Assembly (NCBI GenBank): GCA_964650085.1 | Contig: CAZYSE010000054.1 | Span: 1 to 6,946, forward strand | From: KLAP211 sp964650085 | Lineage (GTDB): Bacteria; Patescibacteriota; Dojkabacteria; J137 | Direction: 5' to 3' | DNA length: 6,946 nt | Shown here: positions 5,914 to 6,946 of the stretch, one piece after another | How the letters are laid out: each line of letters opens with the position of its first letter | Position numbering within the stretch: position 1 is the stretch's first letter | Translations under genes and position numbers: made by a program | Notes under the pieces: model-generated | What the model saw: only the letters and a program-made list of their open reading frames with translations | What the model was told of the DNA's origin: nothing | Databases searched by the model: none

Positions 5914-5941
5914 TTTGGAATTTGGAGATTGGTAATTGGTC
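5914..5941 (+). repeat. Four heptanucleotide repeats upstream of rseP
   Basis: Four consecutive units, TTTGGAA, TTTGGAG, ATTGGTA and ATTGGTC, share the form WTTGGWN and sit 7-34 nt before the rseP start. Read on the - strand they become NNCCAAW units, close in pattern to CCAAAGC and TCAAAGC of the array before rpsB, which suggests the same repeat family in the opposite orientation. A modest hairpin AATCT/AGATT (5910-5914 with 5926-5930) also overlaps them. No Shine-Dalgarno sequence is found between the repeats and the ATG. Confidence 0.5.
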
Positions 5942-5948
5942 TTTTACT

Positions 5949-6946
5949 ATGTCAGGAATAATAACAATAATCGCACTACTACTTTTAATTAGTGTTCTAG
6001 TATTCGTTCACGAATTAGGCCATTTTCTTGCAGCAAAACTACAAGGAATCCCTGTTAAAGAATTTGCTATCGGATTCGGAAGGAAACTTTTCTCATTTAA
6101 ACGTGGCGAAACACTTTATGCTTTAAGAGTAATCCCACTAGGAGGATTTGTTGAACTTGAGGGCGAAAGTACAGGAGAGTTTAGAAACAGACCTGCTTAC
6201 CAGAAATTAATAGTAATGTTTGCAGGCGTTTTCATGAACGTACTCTTCGCTGTTATTGTTCTCGGATTATATCTTCCTAAATTAGATTACGTATTCTCAC
6301 TACCTGCAATTGTTGAATTCAACTTTACTGGAACTCAGCAACAAGAAAAAGCATTTCCTTTAACTGCTTTAGAGATTTTGGACTATAGTGCGGCTAAAGG
6401 TGATATTGAAGTGGGCGAAAGTATTATTGGAATAGACGGAACTAGATTTGAAAATTTTGCTCAATTCAAGGATCTTCTAGATGAAAACAGAGGAACAGAA
6501 AAGGAATTTGAATTTATAAATCTTCAAACAATAGAAACTTATACTAAAACTGTTAGTCTAGGTGATCCTCAATCTGATGAAGAAGGAGTTCTGGGAGTAC
6601 TTTTTGATGGTCAGTTAAGCGATGTAGGCCAATCAGGATATTTTGTAAAATATAATCCAACATTTTTATCAGGAGTCTCGTTAACTTACGATATTGCAAA
6701 ATTCCAGGTTAAGGCTATTGGGAGCCTTCTATCTAATTCTTTCAAAACAGGTGACTTCACAGAAGTAGGCGAAAATGTAGGCGGATTGCCTGCAATTTCC
6801 TCTCAAGTTAGTCAAGTAGTAGAACTGGGAGACTTAAGTATTCTGATTCCCCTAGCGGCAATAATTAGCATTTCTTTGGCAATTTTTAATATTCTTCCAC
6901 TTCCTGCGTTGGACGGAGGACAAGCACTAATAGTTATTTTAGAAAC
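5949..6946 (+). CDS. rseP: RseP-type site-2 intramembrane metalloprotease (M50), 3' end outside window
   Basis: Members cut transmembrane segments of anti-sigma factors and remnant signal peptides within the membrane. From ATG 5949 there are 332 codons, open to the window end. Transmembrane helix 1 (about residues 4-20) runs into the zinc motif HELGH (21-25, catalytic Glu22). Next come GFG (42-44) and YALRVIPLGGFVELEGE (57-73), typical of the family. Transmembrane helix 2 is about 87-108. A single PDZ-like domain follows (about 115-215), with GDIEVGESIIGIDG beginning at residue 151. A third hydrophobic segment (about 296-316) leads to NILPLPALDGG (314-324), where Asp322 is the expected third zinc ligand. 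All catalytic residues are therefore present, and only the final membrane segment or segments are missing. The substrate is unknown. uppS, cdsA and dxr, which often lie between frr and rseP, are absent. No clear Shine-Dalgarno sequence precedes the start. Confidence 0.93.
   Translation, partial: MSGIITIIALLLLISVLVFVHELGHFLAAKLQGIPVKEFAIGFGRKLFSFKRGETLYALRVIPLGGFVELEGESTGEFRNRPAYQKLIVMFAGVFMNVLFAVIVLGLYLPKLDYVFSLPAIVEFNFTGTQQQEKAFPLTALEILDYSAAKGDIEVGESIIGIDGTRFENFAQFKDLLDENRGTEKEFEFINLQTIETYTKTVSLGDPQSDEEGVLGVLFDGQLSDVGQSGYFVKYNPTFLSGVSLTYDIAKFQVKAIGSLLSNSFKTGDFTEVGENVGGLPAISSQVSQVVELGDLSILIPLAAIISISLAIFNILPLPALDGGQALIVILE

Noticed and set aside
1..6946. Mobile element, CRISPR array, tRNA or defence system
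   Set aside because: No transposase, spaced identical repeats, cloverleaf or effector-like gene is visible; nearly all sequence is accounted for by six housekeeping genes.

Overview
The window looks like a compact housekeeping segment of an A/T-rich, reduced bacterial genome. All genes lie on the + strand in the order dprA (5'-truncated), topA, rpsB, tsf, frr, rseP (3'-truncated). The standard code fits: dprA ends in TGA inside an ATGA overlap with topA, and I see no in-frame TGA elsewhere. The short single-core EF-Ts, the condensed gene order and divergent DprA loops suggest a Candidate Phyla Radiation (Patescibacteria)-type lineage, or a similarly streamlined one. That assignment is inference and I cannot name a genus.

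Region by region: 1-960 encodes most of DprA, which loads recombinase onto incoming ssDNA. It is translationally coupled by a 4-nt overlap to topA (957-3245), encoding DNA topoisomerase I. A 201-nt intergenic region (3246-3446) follows. It holds a degenerate 7-nt tandem repeat array, a good extended -10 promoter and a structured leader RNA upstream of rpsB. rpsB (S2, with a long Lys/Ala-rich tail) and tsf (EF-Ts) probably form one operon, closed by a strong intrinsic terminator at 5243-5279. frr (ribosome recycling factor) has its own extended -10 promoter immediately downstream. rseP (site-2-type membrane metalloprotease) follows after a 66-nt gap with another extended -10 candidate and another set of 7-nt repeats, and runs off the window.

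The order matches the widespread dprA-topA ... rpsB-tsf-pyrH-frr-uppS-cdsA-dxr-rseP chromosomal order, with pyrH, uppS, cdsA and dxr missing from their usual places. Functionally, the window pairs DNA uptake and topology with translation (small subunit assembly, EF-Tu recycling, ribosome recycling) and membrane proteolysis.

I found no mobile element, CRISPR array, tRNA, rRNA or defence system. The least expected signal is non-coding: phased degenerate heptamers in three of the five gaps between coding regions, one array running directly into the rpsB promoter.
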